Shown here: one piece after another, positions 53,253-62,112 of the stretch
How the letters are laid out: each line of letters starts with the position of its first letter
Position numbering within the stretch: position 1 is the stretch's first letter
NCBI GenBank assembly: GCA_900541395.1
Contig: UQJT01000008.1
Span: forward strand, 25,056-89,055
Direction: 5' to 3'
Origin: an uncultured Desulfovibrio sp.
GTDB lineage: Bacteria; Desulfobacterota; Desulfovibrionia; Desulfovibrionales; Desulfovibrionaceae
Length of the DNA: 64,000 nucleotides
Made by a program: the position numbers and the translations under genes
Notes under the pieces: model-generated
Seen by the model: only the letters and a program-made list of their open reading frames with translations
Database searches by the model: none
What the model was told of the DNA's origin: nothing

Positions 53253-55328
53253 TCAGCTCTTCTTGGTGATCAGGGCTTCGGCCAGGCTGGCCGGAACCTT
53301 TTCGTAGTGGTCGAACTGCATGGTGAACGTGGCGCGGCCCTGGGTGCGCGAGCGCAGGTCCGTGGCATAACCGAACATTTCCGACAGCGGCACCTGGCAG
53401 CGGATGGCCTGCGCGCCCGCGCGGGCTTCCATGGACTGCACCTTGCCGCGACGGCCGTTGAGGTCGCCCATGACGTCGCCCAAGTAGTCGTCGGGCGTCA
53501 CCACTTCCACGTCCATGATGGGTTCCAGCAGCACGGGCGAAGCCTTCTGCATGCCGTCCTTGATGGCCATGGAGCCGGTGACGTAGAACGCCTGTTCGGA
53601 CGAGTCCACTTCGTGGTAGGAGCCGAACACCAGATTGACCTTGACGTCCACCACGGGGAAGCCCGCCAGCACCCCGGACTTGAGGGCGTCCTGGATGCCT
53701 TTGTCGATGGCCGGGATGTATTCCTTGGGAATCACCCCGCCGGTGATGGAGTTGACGAACTCGTAACCCTTGCCGGGGTTGGGCTCGACCTCGATCACCG
53801 CGTGGCCGTACTGGCCGCGGCCGCCCGACTGCTTGACGTGCTTGGTGTCGGACTTGGCGGGCTTGGTGATGGTTTCGCGGTAGGCCACCTGGGGCTTGCC
53901 CACGTTGGCGTTGACGCCGAACTCGCGGGTCAGGCGGTCCACGATGATTTCCAGGTGCAGTTCGCCCATGCCCGCGATGAGAGTCTGGCCGGTTTCCTCG
54001 TCGCCCTTGACGCGGAACGAGGGGTCTTCCTTGGCCAGCTTGTTCAGCGCGGCGGACAGAGCGTCGCGGTCGGCCTTGGTTTTGGGCTCGATGGCGACTT
54101 CGATGACCGGCTCGGGGATGTCGAGAGATTCGAGCACCACCGGGCGCTTGTCCGAGCACAGAGTATCGCCGGTGGACACCTGTTTGAGGCCCACCAGGGC
54201 CACGATGTCGCCCGCGCCCGCCCATTTGATTTCTTCACGCTTGTTGGCGTGCATGCGCAGGATGCGGCCGACGCGTTCGGGCTTGCCGGTGTTGGCGTTC
54301 AGCACCGACATGCCCGACTCCACAAAGCCGGAATAGATGCGGAAGAAGGCCAGATGTCCGATGTACGGGTCGGCGGCCAGCTTGAACACCAGCCCGGCCA
54401 GGGGCTCGTTGTCGGAGCACTTGCATTCGACTTCCTCGTCGGTGCCGGGCACCACGCCCTTCATCTGGGGGATGTCCAGGGGCGAGGGCAGGTAGCGCAC
54501 CACGGCGTCCAGCAGGGGCTGCACGCCCATGTTGCGGAAGGCCGAGCCGCACACCACGGGCACGATGGCCTGGGAGATGGTGGCCTTGCGGACACAGGAA
54601 ATGATTTCCTCTTCAGTCAAAGTGCCGCTTTCAAGGTACTTGTTGAGCAGTTCCTCGTCTTCCTCGGCCACGGCTTCAACCATTTCATGATGCTTCTCTT
54701 CAAAGAGTTCCATCATGTCGGCGGGGATGTCTTCTTCCCAGAAGTCCGAGCCCTTGGTTTCCTTGTCGAACTTGATGGCCTTGCCCTTGATGAGGTCCAC
54801 CACGCCTTCGAAGTGATCTTCGGCCCCGATGGGCAGTTGGAGCATGATGGGCTTCGCCTTCAGGCGGTCGCGGATCATGTCCACGGCGCGGAAGAAGTTG
54901 GAGCCGATGCGGTCCATCTTGTTGATGAAGCAGATGCGGGGCACGCCGTAACGGTTGGCCTGACGCCACACCGTTTCGGACTGGGGCTCCACGCCCGCCA
55001 CGGCGTCGAACACGGCCACGGCGCCGTCGAGCACGCGCAGCGAACGTTCCACTTCGATGGTGAAGTCCACGTGGCCGGGCGTGTCGATGATGTTGATGGT
55101 GTGTCCGGCCCACTGGCAGTGGGTGGCCGCCGAGGTGATGGTGATGCCGCGTTCCTGCTCCTGCTCCATGAAGTCCATGGTGGCCGAGCCGTCGTGCGTT
55201 TCGCCGATTTTGTGGGAAACGCCCGTGTAGTACAGAATGCGCTCGGTGGTGGTCGTCTTGCCGGCGTCGATATGGGCCATGATGCCGATATTGCGCAGTT
55301 TGTCGAGAGAGAAAGTGCGTTGTGACAT
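53253..55328 (-). CDS. fusA: Elongation factor G
   Basis: Translocation GTPase of 691 residues. G1 is [13 protein letters not shown] (about residues 17-29), G3 DTPGHVDF, G4 NKMD; domain IV has [20 protein letters not shown]. Third gene of the str operon after rpsL and rpsG, 9 bases after the rpsG stop. Full length and intact. The fusA-tufA link is broken here: no tuf follows, and convergent hairpins end the operon. Confidence 0.98.
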   Translation of the reverse strand: MSQRTFSLDKLRNIGIMAHIDAGKTTTTERILYYTGVSHKIGETHDGSATMDFMEQEQERGITITSAATHCQWAGHTINIIDTPGHVDFTIEVERSLRVLDGAVAVFDAVAGVEPQSETVWRQANRYGVPRICFINKMDRIGSNFFRAVDMIRDRLKAKPIMLQLPIGAEDHFEGVVDLIKGKAIKFDKETKGSDFWEEDIPADMMELFEEKHHEMVEAVAEEDEELLNKYLESGTLTEEEIISCVRKATISQAIVPVVCGSAFRNMGVQPLLDAVVRYLPSPLDIPQMKGVVPGTDEEVECKCSDNEPLAGLVFKLAADPYIGHLAFFRIYSGFVESGMSVLNANTGKPERVGRILRMHANKREEIKWAGAGDIVALVGLKQVSTGDTLCSDKRPVVLESLDIPEPVIEVAIEPKTKADRDALSAALNKLAKEDPSFRVKGDEETGQTLIAGMGELHLEIIVDRLTREFGVNANVGKPQVAYRETITKPAKSDTKHVKQSGGRGQYGHAVIEVEPNPGKGYEFVNSITGGVIPKEYIPAIDKGIQDALKSGVLAGFPVVDVKVNLVFGSYHEVDSSEQAFYVTGSMAIKDGMQKASPVLLEPIMDVEVVTPDDYLGDVMGDLNGRRGKVQSMEARAGAQAIRCQVPLSEMFGYATDLRSRTQGRATFTMQFDHYEKVPASLAEALITKKS

Positions 55329-55337
55329 ACTTTCGAC

Positions 55338-55808
55338 CTACCAGCGATAATGAGCGAAAGCCTTGTTGGCTTCGGCCATACGGTGAGTGTCTTCCTTCTT
55401 CTTCACGGCGCCGCCGCGGCCGTTGAACGCGTCGAGCAGTTCGGCCGAAAGCTTGTTGACCATGCCTTTTTCGCCGCGGGCGCGGGAATAGGTGATGAGC
55501 CAGCGCAGAGCCAGGGAAATCTGGCGTTCGGGCCGCACTTCCATAGGCACCTGGTACGTGGCGCCGCCCACGCGGCGGGACTTCACTTCGAGGTGGGGCT
55601 TGACGTTTTCCACGGCCTTTTCAAAGGCGCGCAGCGCGTCTTCGCCGGACTTTTCGCCCAGCACGTCCAGAGCGCGGTAAAATATGGCTTCCGCCGGGCC
55701 CTTCTTGCCGTTGTACATCAAACGGTTGACGAAGCGGGCCACCAGGCGGCTGTTGTAAATGGGATCGGGCAGAATTTCCCTTCTGGGAACGGGACCTTTG
55801 CGGGGCAT
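55338..55808 (-). CDS. rpsG: Ribosomal protein S7
   Basis: A 156-residue small-subunit protein that binds the 16S rRNA 3' domain. It begins [20 protein letters not shown] and has [20 protein letters not shown] and [20 protein letters not shown]. The length is typical. The start at 55808 is preceded by GGAGG; the open frame upstream is not the S7 N-terminus. It lies 150 bases downstream of rpsL and 9 upstream of fusA. Confidence 0.98.
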   Translation of the reverse strand: MPRKGPVPRREILPDPIYNSRLVARFVNRLMYNGKKGPAEAIFYRALDVLGEKSGEDALRAFEKAVENVKPHLEVKSRRVGGATYQVPMEVRPERQISLALRWLITYSRARGEKGMVNKLSAELLDAFNGRGGAVKKKEDTHRMAEANKAFAHYRW

Positions 55809-55958
55809 GGTGATTCCTCCGTAATATGTGACTGGAAATCGGCCTCCGGAACCACCGGCGGGCCGAAAGACCAAAAAACGCCGCGTCCGCCGCCCCGTCG
55901 GGGAAGAGGACGCCGCGCGTGCGCCGCCGAAGCGGCATACGCCGTGGCCGAAGCGGAA

Positions 55959-56333
55959 TCAGGACTTGGGACGCTTGGCGCCGTACTTGGAACGACGCTG
56001 GCGACGATCCTGCACGCCGGACGTATCCAGGGTGCCGCGCACGATGTGATAGCGGACGCCGGGAAGGTCTTTGACGCGGCCGCCGCGGATCATGACCACG
56101 GAGTGTTCCTGCAGGTTGTGGCCTTCACCGGGGATGTAGGCCGACACTTCGATGCCGTTGGTCAGACGGACGCGGGCCACCTTACGCAGAGCCGAGTTGG
56201 GCTTCCTGGGGGTGGTGGTGTACACGCGGGTGCACACGCCGCGGCGCTGGGGGCAGGCCTGCAGAGCCGGGGTCTTTTTCCGCTTCACAACCTTTTTCCG
56301 CTCGATGCGGATAAGCTGGTTGATAGTGGGCAT
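55959..56333 (-). CDS. rpsL: Ribosomal protein S12
   Basis: A 124-residue protein of the decoding centre. It has [40 protein letters not shown] and [20 protein letters not shown]. At the position equivalent to E. coli Lys43 (the first Lys of TTTPKKPNS) this protein has Arg (codon AGG). Arg there is a classic streptomycin-resistance substitution, so natural resistance is predicted. The Lys in GRVKDLPG is retained. Start at 56333 follows GGAGGAAACCC. First gene of the str operon, with its own promoter at 56380-56408. Confidence 0.98.
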   Translation of the reverse strand: MPTINQLIRIERKKVVKRKKTPALQACPQRRGVCTRVYTTTPRKPNSALRKVARVRLTNGIEVSAYIPGEGHNLQEHSVVMIRGGRVKDLPGVRYHIVRGTLDTSGVQDRRQRRSKYGAKRPKS

Positions 56334-56379
56334 GGGTTTCCTCCAAAAAATAAACGCGTCGTTAGGACTGAAGCACCAC

Positions 56380-56408
56380 TGTTTAGCCCCCGGATGCGGC
56401 CGTGTCAA
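56380..56408 (-). promoter_or_regulatory. str operon promoter
   Basis: On the minus strand, TTGACA (56408-56403), 17 bases, TAAACA (56385-56380), a strong sigma-70 match 47 bases before the rpsL start and downstream of the apbE stop. It separates str transcription from the dehalogenase operon. Confidence 0.85.
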
Positions 56409-56432
56409 GGAAAAACGTGGCTTCCCCCCTCT

Positions 56433-57377
56433 CTACGCCTTGACCAGGGTCAGTTCCACGCCGACGCGTTCGGCGGCGCGTTCGGCCCGGACCGGGTCCA
56501 TAGCGAACAGGGCGGTGGCGTAAGCGTCGGCCAGGGTGGCGTTCGTCGCGGCCGCGCTGGCCGAAAACGGCCGGGGGGCGGTCGGGTCCGCGTTGCGGGC
56601 GCGCGCGATGTGTTCGTAACCCCGGGCCATGCTTTCGGCATTGCCGGAGGTGGCCAGGGCCCTGTCGCGCAGGGAGACGACGCGCGCGATCCGGCCTTCC
56701 GGCCCTAAGATGCCCACGGTCCAGGGGCGCCCGTCGTCGGGGCCGCCGCAGGCGAAAATGTCTCCTCCGGCGTTGATCAGATGGTCGCGCACCCCGCGTT
56801 CACGCAGCACGCGGCTCATGGCGTCGACGATAAAGCCCTTGGCGATGCCGTCCAGGCTGCACACCAGTTCCGGGGCGTTCAGGGTCAGGCCGGCTCCGTC
56901 GGTCCGCAGACCGTCCGGACCGATCAGGGGTTCCAGGCGTTTCAGATCGTCGTCGCCCGCGCCCTGACGCCGGGCTTCCACAAGGGTCGCGGCCAGAGGA
57001 TTGAAGGCGTGATCCGTGGTTTTGGCGACTCGGGCGGCCGCGCTCAACACCTGGCGCAGCTCGGGCGGAACATCGCGTATGGTCCCCTGCCGGTTGAGCA
57101 CCCCCAGGGGCGCCGCGGATTCGTGCCGGGTCAGCAGCGCTTCCAGCCGGGCGGCTTCGGCAAAGGCCGCGCGGACGGCCTCGGCGGCGGCCGTTCCCGC
57201 GCCGGGGCGGGTGCGGACGCTGACCAGCGTTCCCATCATCAGTCGCGTCTGTTCCGACATAGCCCCCGCAGCGTCGGCCGGGGCCGGAAAAAGATCGAAC
57301 CGGGACCAGGGTTTGAGCAGAACGGCGGCGGCGACGGCCGACGCCCCCAACAGAAAACGGCGTCTGGATTTTAGCAT
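56433..57377 (-). CDS. apbE: FAD:protein FMN transferase
   Basis: A 314-residue enzyme that attaches FMN from FAD to a Thr in target flavoproteins. It starts LKSRRRFLLGASAVAAAVLL, a Tat/lipoprotein-like export signal. Motifs seen are LMMGTLVSVRT, LDGIAKGFIVDAM, INAGGDIFACG and TSGNAES, which form the FAD and Mg site of ApbE. It lies 53 bases after the rdhC-like gene, whose FMN domain has the target motif SGAT, so that protein is the probable substrate. Start 57377 follows AAGGATGACATC. Last gene of the rdh operon and 100 bases upstream of rpsL. Confidence 0.92.
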   Translation of the reverse strand: MLKSRRRFLLGASAVAAAVLLKPWSRFDLFPAPADAAGAMSEQTRLMMGTLVSVRTRPGAGTAAAEAVRAAFAEAARLEALLTRHESAAPLGVLNRQGTIRDVPPELRQVLSAAARVAKTTDHAFNPLAATLVEARRQGAGDDDLKRLEPLIGPDGLRTDGAGLTLNAPELVCSLDGIAKGFIVDAMSRVLRERGVRDHLINAGGDIFACGGPDDGRPWTVGILGPEGRIARVVSLRDRALATSGNAESMARGYEHIARARNADPTAPRPFSASAAATNATLADAYATALFAMDPVRAERAAERVGVELTLVKA

Positions 57378-57430
57378 GATGTCATCCTTAAAAATGAACG
57401 GAAAATGCTGTTGCGTACGAGGCGCATGGC

Positions 57431-58786
57431 CTAGTGCGCGTTGACGTTCGCCCACACGGTCCACACGATGCAGAACGCGCCCGCCGCGTACAGTATCAGG
57501 AAGAGCATCTGAGCTTTGGTCGGACGCCGGGGGGCGTTTGTTCCGTCTTTGACGACGGCCTTCGTCGCCGCTTCCGATCCGCCCGACGCCCGCGTCGCGC
57601 CGCCGGACGGACAGGCCGCTCCACACTTTGCGCCGGACGGGCACTTCTTTTTGCCGCACAGTTTTTTGCCCGCGTCCCGCCGTTTGGAGGCCACGAAGTC
57701 GAGCAGCGCCCCGGCCGGGCAGAACACATGACACCAGAAGCGGTGGAAGAAGAAACTGGCGACCAGCGCGACAAACAGCAGGTACCAGTTGAAATCCTCG
57801 CCGTTGAGGCCGAAGACCGTGCCGAAGGGCTCATAGCTGCCGCAGGACGGATTGAGGAAGAGAAAACCGATGAACAAGGCGACGAACAGGAACACGAATC
57901 GCAAGGGGCGCAATATTTTCAGGAGCGGCCCGGTGGACAGATTGACGCGGCTGATCTTGTGCGTCAGTTCCTGCAGGCCGCAGAAGGGGCAGACAAAGGT
58001 GCAGTAGATGTTTTTGCCCAGGATAAGAGGAGGGAGAAGCGCTCCCGCGATAACGACGTACCAGCCGGGGTTTTGGGCGAGGCTGGGAAAAAAGCCCATG
58101 CAGGCCGCCAGAACATACGCCAGGCTGAATGAGCGGTTCAGCCAGAAGCCGAGGATGACGATGCCGGCGCTTAACAGAAGCAGGCGGTATCTGGCGAGTT
58201 TTTTGAACGTGGAGGCCAGCAGACCCAGTACGAAAAGCGCGACGAGGACGAGTTCGGGGATGCCCATCCGCACGGGGAGTTCCGCTTTGCGGGGCGTAAG
58301 TTCAAGAGCCTGGGTCGCCACGGTATGGGCGACCTCGTTGACGGACAGGGCGACGGCGTTGGAGGAAAGCGTGGCTCCGCTGACGGCGTCCACGTCGAAG
58401 CCGGGGGTGAGGGCGTCGTCGGCCCGGCGCGTTTCAAACTGGCGGAAAAAGCCCTGCTGCTTGATATTGTGCAGGTAAGCCTGGGTTTCCTTGTGGGAAA
58501 AGATCACCGGCTCTTCCAAAGAGCCGTCCGGACGCACGACGACGCCGACCAGCATGGGCCCCCCGTACCCGACGTGGGAACTCACGCCGACATAGCCCAG
58601 AGTGGCGCCGGACGCGTCCCGCGCTGCGGCGATGGCGTCTGTCAGCGGTTCAAAGCTCGTCGCTTCCGGCAGCAAGGCGCGATAACAATCCTGTACCAGG
58701 CTCTGATCCACGGTATGCGTGCGGAGCGCGTAAAGCAGCGCTGCAAGCAGGAGGGGCAGCGCCAGCCACGGCAGATATTTTTTCAT
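57431..58786 (-). CDS. rdhC: RdhC/NosR-like membrane flavoprotein
   Basis: A 451-residue membrane protein. Helix 1 is at 5-21, then a periplasmic FMN-binding domain (about 30-160) with DAVSGATLSSNAV, in which Thr139 should carry covalent FMN. Membrane helices follow from about 175, with iron-sulfur-type motifs YCTFVCPFCGLQEL and WCHVFCPAGALLDF on the cytoplasmic side and a Cys-rich tail (CGKKKCPSGAKCGAACP). A last helix closes the chain. RdhC proteins of this type are thought to carry electrons from quinol to the dehalogenase. It lies between rdhA and apbE on the same strand. A NosR or general electron-transfer role is the alternative. Confidence 0.85.
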   Translation of the reverse strand: MKKYLPWLALPLLLAALLYALRTHTVDQSLVQDCYRALLPEATSFEPLTDAIAAARDASGATLGYVGVSSHVGYGGPMLVGVVVRPDGSLEEPVIFSHKETQAYLHNIKQQGFFRQFETRRADDALTPGFDVDAVSGATLSSNAVALSVNEVAHTVATQALELTPRKAELPVRMGIPELVLVALFVLGLLASTFKKLARYRLLLLSAGIVILGFWLNRSFSLAYVLAACMGFFPSLAQNPGWYVVIAGALLPPLILGKNIYCTFVCPFCGLQELTHKISRVNLSTGPLLKILRPLRFVFLFVALFIGFLFLNPSCGSYEPFGTVFGLNGEDFNWYLLFVALVASFFFHRFWCHVFCPAGALLDFVASKRRDAGKKLCGKKKCPSGAKCGAACPSGGATRASGGSEAATKAVVKDGTNAPRRPTKAQMLFLILYAAGAFCIVWTVWANVNAH

Positions 58787-58961
58787 CCTGATCTCTCCGG
58801 ATTTTCAGGCAATGGAGCAGCCGAGGCGCGCCTTTTGCTCCGACCCGGCATTGCGTCGGGTTCCGCGGCGGAATGGACGGAGCGGACGCGTCGGCTTCCC
58901 TTCGCCGGGGACATGCCCCGGCGGCCTGAAAGAAGCTTTTTTTAGTCCGTTTATGTTGTAA

Positions 58962-58998
58962 ATGCGCCCCGCCCTCCCAAGGAGACGTCGGGGCGCAT
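58962..58998 (-). other. Intercistronic hairpin after rdhA
   Basis: ATGCGCCCCG (58962-58971) pairs with CGGGGCGCAT (58989-58998) in the 247-base spacer between rdhA and rdhC. There is no immediate U-tract in the reading direction (minus), so it may reduce read-through and keep rdhA more abundant than rdhC. Confidence 0.6.
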
Positions 58999-59033
58999 CG
59001 GGCAACCGGGGACGCGACGGCCGAATCGACCGA

Positions 59034-60377
59034 TCAGACGCGCCCCACGGAGGTAAAGCCTATCCAGGATTTGAGTTCGGTCGCCACCTCGGAGCCGTAG
59101 CCGCAGATGTCGTCCATCTGGACTATAAGGCGGTTGAGCGCCGAGTTCTTCATGGAGCTGAGATACGAGCCCAGATAGTGGAACCAGCTTTCTTCCTTGC
59201 TGGACCAGGGACAGACCACGGCGCAACGACCGCAGCCGTACCCCTCGGGATTGGTGCGGCGGAAGATGGTACAGGCCTGGGCGTCCAGAGGATATTTGAG
59301 ATAGCCGTTATAGGGCTCTCTTTCCGTCTCCATGGAAATGGCCTTGCTGGGGCAGAGCTGGGCGCATTTTTTGCAGACCCTGCAGAATTCCTGCACGCCG
59401 AACTCGATGGGCCTGTCCGGCATCAAAGGCATATTGGTGGTGACCACCGCGGCCTTGTAGTTGTAGCCCAGATAGGGGTGAAGCACGCAGTCGCCCACGC
59501 GGCTCAATTCGCCCATGCCCGCCGCGATGAGAATGGGCGTGACCATGACCTGATAGTTTTCGTTGTGGTGAGAGCGGGCCTCGTAGCCGAAATTGCGGAT
59601 GTACCGGGCCAGAACGTCGGACATGATGCCGTTGTACAGATAAGCCCGGCGCGAGCCGAAGGTGCCGCCGTCGTAGCCGTTGGAGGCCATGGTGGTGGTC
59701 TTGAAATCCTGGTTGTACAGCATCACGATGGCAAACGGATGCGTATTGACGATTTCTTTTTCCTGGGCGCGGGGCACGCCGTTGCGCATTTCCTCGTACG
59801 TGGCGGTCTGGTGGGTGTAAATGGCCTGGATGGGAAGCACCCCGATGCCGCAGTCGTCCGCGCCCAGGAACATGGCCATATCTTTAATGTGGCGGGCCAT
59901 GGTGACGGGATCGGGAATGGGAAGCTTGTCCGCCCGGGGCGTGCCGTCCACCATGGCTTCCGTTCCGGTGGCGCGGGCTCCGAAGACCAGCGCGTCGCCC
60001 ATCGGAGAGTAGTATTGGGCTCCGGCCTTCTTGCGCAGTTCGGCGGGGTCGCCGTAATAACCGGTGTCGAAGCGCTTGAATCCGCCTTCGATTTCGCGGC
60101 GACGGGCGATGGGGCCCACAATGGTGCTCGAACCCAGGCTGGCGCAGCCGTTCAGGTCCGCTTGTCGCGGATTGTTGATGTCGAAGGAGCCGCCGGGGTA
60201 CTCCAGGTAGTTGACCCGGGCGCCTTTCCAGCCGTCGGGGCGATACACCGGCTTTTCGGCCAGAATGGCGGATTCATAGTCCTGATCCATGGTCGCGCGC
60301 ACCGTAAGGGGCAGTCCGGCCGCGCCCGCGGCGCCCAACGCCATGCCGCCGAATTTCAGAAAATCTCTCCGTTTCAT
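59034..60377 (-). CDS. rdhA: Reductive dehalogenase catalytic subunit
   Basis: A 447-residue corrinoid iron-sulfur enzyme that removes halogen from organohalides in anaerobic respiration. The N-terminus is a Tat signal (RRDFLK at 3-8), so it is exported folded. Two clusters are near the C-terminus: C332-x2-C335-x2-C338-x3-C342, and C369 with C382-x2-C385-x3-C389, the standard RdhA pattern. The central region (VTTNMPLMPDRPIEFGVQEF and GDCVLHPYLGYNYKAAVV) also fits. The family's usual length is about 450-550. Start 60377 is the ATG of MKRRDFLKF. It follows the anchor gene by 25 bases. Halogenated substrate is unknown. Confidence 0.93.
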   Translation of the reverse strand: MKRRDFLKFGGMALGAAGAAGLPLTVRATMDQDYESAILAEKPVYRPDGWKGARVNYLEYPGGSFDINNPRQADLNGCASLGSSTIVGPIARRREIEGGFKRFDTGYYGDPAELRKKAGAQYYSPMGDALVFGARATGTEAMVDGTPRADKLPIPDPVTMARHIKDMAMFLGADDCGIGVLPIQAIYTHQTATYEEMRNGVPRAQEKEIVNTHPFAIVMLYNQDFKTTTMASNGYDGGTFGSRRAYLYNGIMSDVLARYIRNFGYEARSHHNENYQVMVTPILIAAGMGELSRVGDCVLHPYLGYNYKAAVVTTNMPLMPDRPIEFGVQEFCRVCKKCAQLCPSKAISMETEREPYNGYLKYPLDAQACTIFRRTNPEGYGCGRCAVVCPWSSKEESWFHYLGSYLSSMKNSALNRLIVQMDDICGYGSEVATELKSWIGFTSVGRV

Positions 60378-60402
60378 TTTGTACCTCTGGCTATATTGGT
60401 TC

Positions 60403-60675
60403 CTAGGCTTCGCTTTTTTTGCCGATAAAACCCAAAGTCCGGGCAACCACAAAACCCCAGGCTATGGCCACAATGCCGAAGAAAATGGCCCCTACCCGCA
60501 CCGCCTGGTGGTGATAGCCGATGCTGTTGATGTAAATGAAGGAAATGCCCAGGCAAATCCATGCGTAAAGAGCGATGGCCAGTGCCCATTGATACCATTT
60601 GTCGGCCCTTTTAGACAGGAAATAGAGCAGGCCTCCTCCTCCCAGTCCGCAAAGGATAAGAAACAAACTACTCAT
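60403..60675 (-). CDS. rdhB: Putative reductive dehalogenase membrane anchor
   Basis: A 90-residue protein with three membrane helices (about residues 3-18, 25-45 and 53-75). Size, topology and position next to rdhA match RdhB anchors, which hold RdhA at the outer face of the membrane. Sequence conservation in the RdhB family is low, so the assignment rests on context. Start 60675 follows GGGAGAAA. The frame upstream to 60777 is AT-rich leader. First gene of the dehalogenase operon. Confidence 0.8.
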   Translation of the reverse strand: MSSLFLILCGLGGGGLLYFLSKRADKWYQWALAIALYAWICLGISFIYINSIGYHHQAVRVGAIFFGIVAIAWGFVVARTLGFIGKKSEA

Positions 60676-61255
60676 GAATCTTTTCTCCCTTTTTCTTTGG
60701 TTGCAGGTTGATAAAATATATTTACAAAATAACGTGTATTGCTTGAGTAGTATTCTGTTGAACCTGTCACCCGACAAAAAGTGAAGTTAAAAACTTTTTC
60801 TGTGAAATATAGAACAAAAAAACCTCATAAGACTGTGGTTACACCATTATACTTAATATATTTTTATGGCAAGAGGAAACGGACAATTATCCGCTTTTGT
60901 GGCCGATAAAGGAAGAAACGACCGACATATCAGGAAAAGGCGCGATTTTTGACGCCCGTCTTTTTGCGGCGGCAAAACCCGGTTTACGGCGTCTGTGCCG
61001 TCAACGACGGCCAAACCGGCGGACGGAACTGTTCGCCGGGCAACCGCGCAACGCCCGCGCCCGTAGTCTTTGCGGACAACGGGCAGGGGCGCCGCGATAC
61101 TGCATAAGTGTTGTGCGACAATTGTGATTTTTAGAACTATCGGCTTTGCCGACAAATTCCGCCTGGCGACAAACTTCGTTTGACGGTGGTTGCGTCGTCG
61201 ACGGCGCCGGAAGCGTCGGGCTTCGGCCCGGCCGGAGCCGCGGGCGGCCCCGCGC
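60676..61255. promoter_or_regulatory. AT-rich promoter region of the rdh operon and non-coding remainder
   Basis: Bases 60676-60870 are AT-rich and should contain the rdh promoter and any regulator site. I saw no clear CprK/RdhR-type box or sigma-54 element. Bases 60871-61255 are GC-rich and hold no convincing gene; long frames here lack ribosome sites and family features. Confidence 0.5.
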
Positions 61256-62095
61256 TCAGTCCGCGTCCGCCGCCGGAGCGGCGTCGGCCCGGCGGACCCG
61301 CACCTTGTGGATTTGTTTGGCGTCGGCATCGGCGACGGTGAAGGTCCAGCCGTCCAGAGTGAACTCTTCGCCCTGCTGAGGCACGTGGCCCGCGCCCAGG
61401 CTCAGGTAGCCCCCGATGGTGTCCACCTCGTCCGACTCAAAGATCATGCCCAGGGGTTCCAGGTCCTCAAGGTAGGCGCGGCCCGACAGTTCGTAGCCGC
61501 CGTCGGGCAGGGGGCGGATGTCGTCTTCCTTGGGCGCGTCGTGTTCATCCTCGATATCGCCCACGATGACTTCCAGCAGGTCTTCGATGGTGGCCAGGCC
61601 CGACGTGCCGCCGTATTCGTCCACCACAATGGCCAGATGGTTTTTGCGGCTGCGGAATTCCTGAAGCAGCTCGCTGGAAATTTTGGTTTCGGGCACGAAA
61701 AAGGGCGGCCGCATGATGGTGTCCACCGGCTCGTTGTGGCTTTCGGGCTGGATGAGATAGGCCAGCATGTCCTTGGCGTAGACAATGCCGATGATATTGT
61801 CGCGGGTGTCCTGATAGATGGGCAGGCGCGAATGCCCCGTGTCGCCGATGGCCTTGGCGGCCTCCACAATGGGGGTGCCCGTGGGCACGCAGTCGATATC
61901 CGTGCGCGGGGTCATGATGTCCTGCACCTGGAGTTCGTCCAGGGTGAGGATGGACAGCAGCATGGACCCTTCTTCCGCCTTCAGTTCGCCGTCGGCGCGG
62001 GCTTCGAGAATGGCCTGCTCCAGGTGATCTTCGTTCTTGCCCGAAAACAGGGAAGAAAATTTCGTCCACAGACTACTGTGGGATTCGCCGTCCAA
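61256..62095 (-). CDS. CorC/HlyC-type CBS-domain protein
   Basis: A 279-residue cytoplasmic protein with two CBS domains ([20 protein letters not shown] at about 58-77; [20 protein letters not shown] after it), then a CorC_HlyC domain with [20 protein letters not shown] and GDIEDEHD. No DUF21 membrane domain is present, so it is like E. coli CorC (YbeX), linked to Mg/Co efflux or ribosome assembly. Start is TTG at 62095, chosen for the AAGGAG site 6 bases upstream; the longer frame overlaps the PilZ gene and is Arg-rich. It lies 17 bases after the PilZ-type gene. Confidence 0.9.
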   Translation of the reverse strand: MDGESHSSLWTKFSSLFSGKNEDHLEQAILEARADGELKAEEGSMLLSILTLDELQVQDIMTPRTDIDCVPTGTPIVEAAKAIGDTGHSRLPIYQDTRDNIIGIVYAKDMLAYLIQPESHNEPVDTIMRPPFFVPETKISSELLQEFRSRKNHLAIVVDEYGGTSGLATIEDLLEVIVGDIEDEHDAPKEDDIRPLPDGGYELSGRAYLEDLEPLGMIFESDEVDTIGGYLSLGAGHVPQQGEEFTLDGWTFTVADADAKQIHKVRVRRADAAPAADAD

Positions 62096-62112
62096 GAGAT
62101 GCTCCTTGCGTG

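Noticed and set aside
53145..55325. Open frame of 726 codons antisense to fusA
   Set aside because: fusA is full length and certain. The antisense frame is a codon-bias shadow.
60676..60870. CprK- or FNR-type box upstream of the rdh operon
   Set aside because: AT-rich near-palindromes exist (for example around 60716-60735), but none matches TTAAT-N4-ATTAA or TTGAT-N4-ATCAA well enough.
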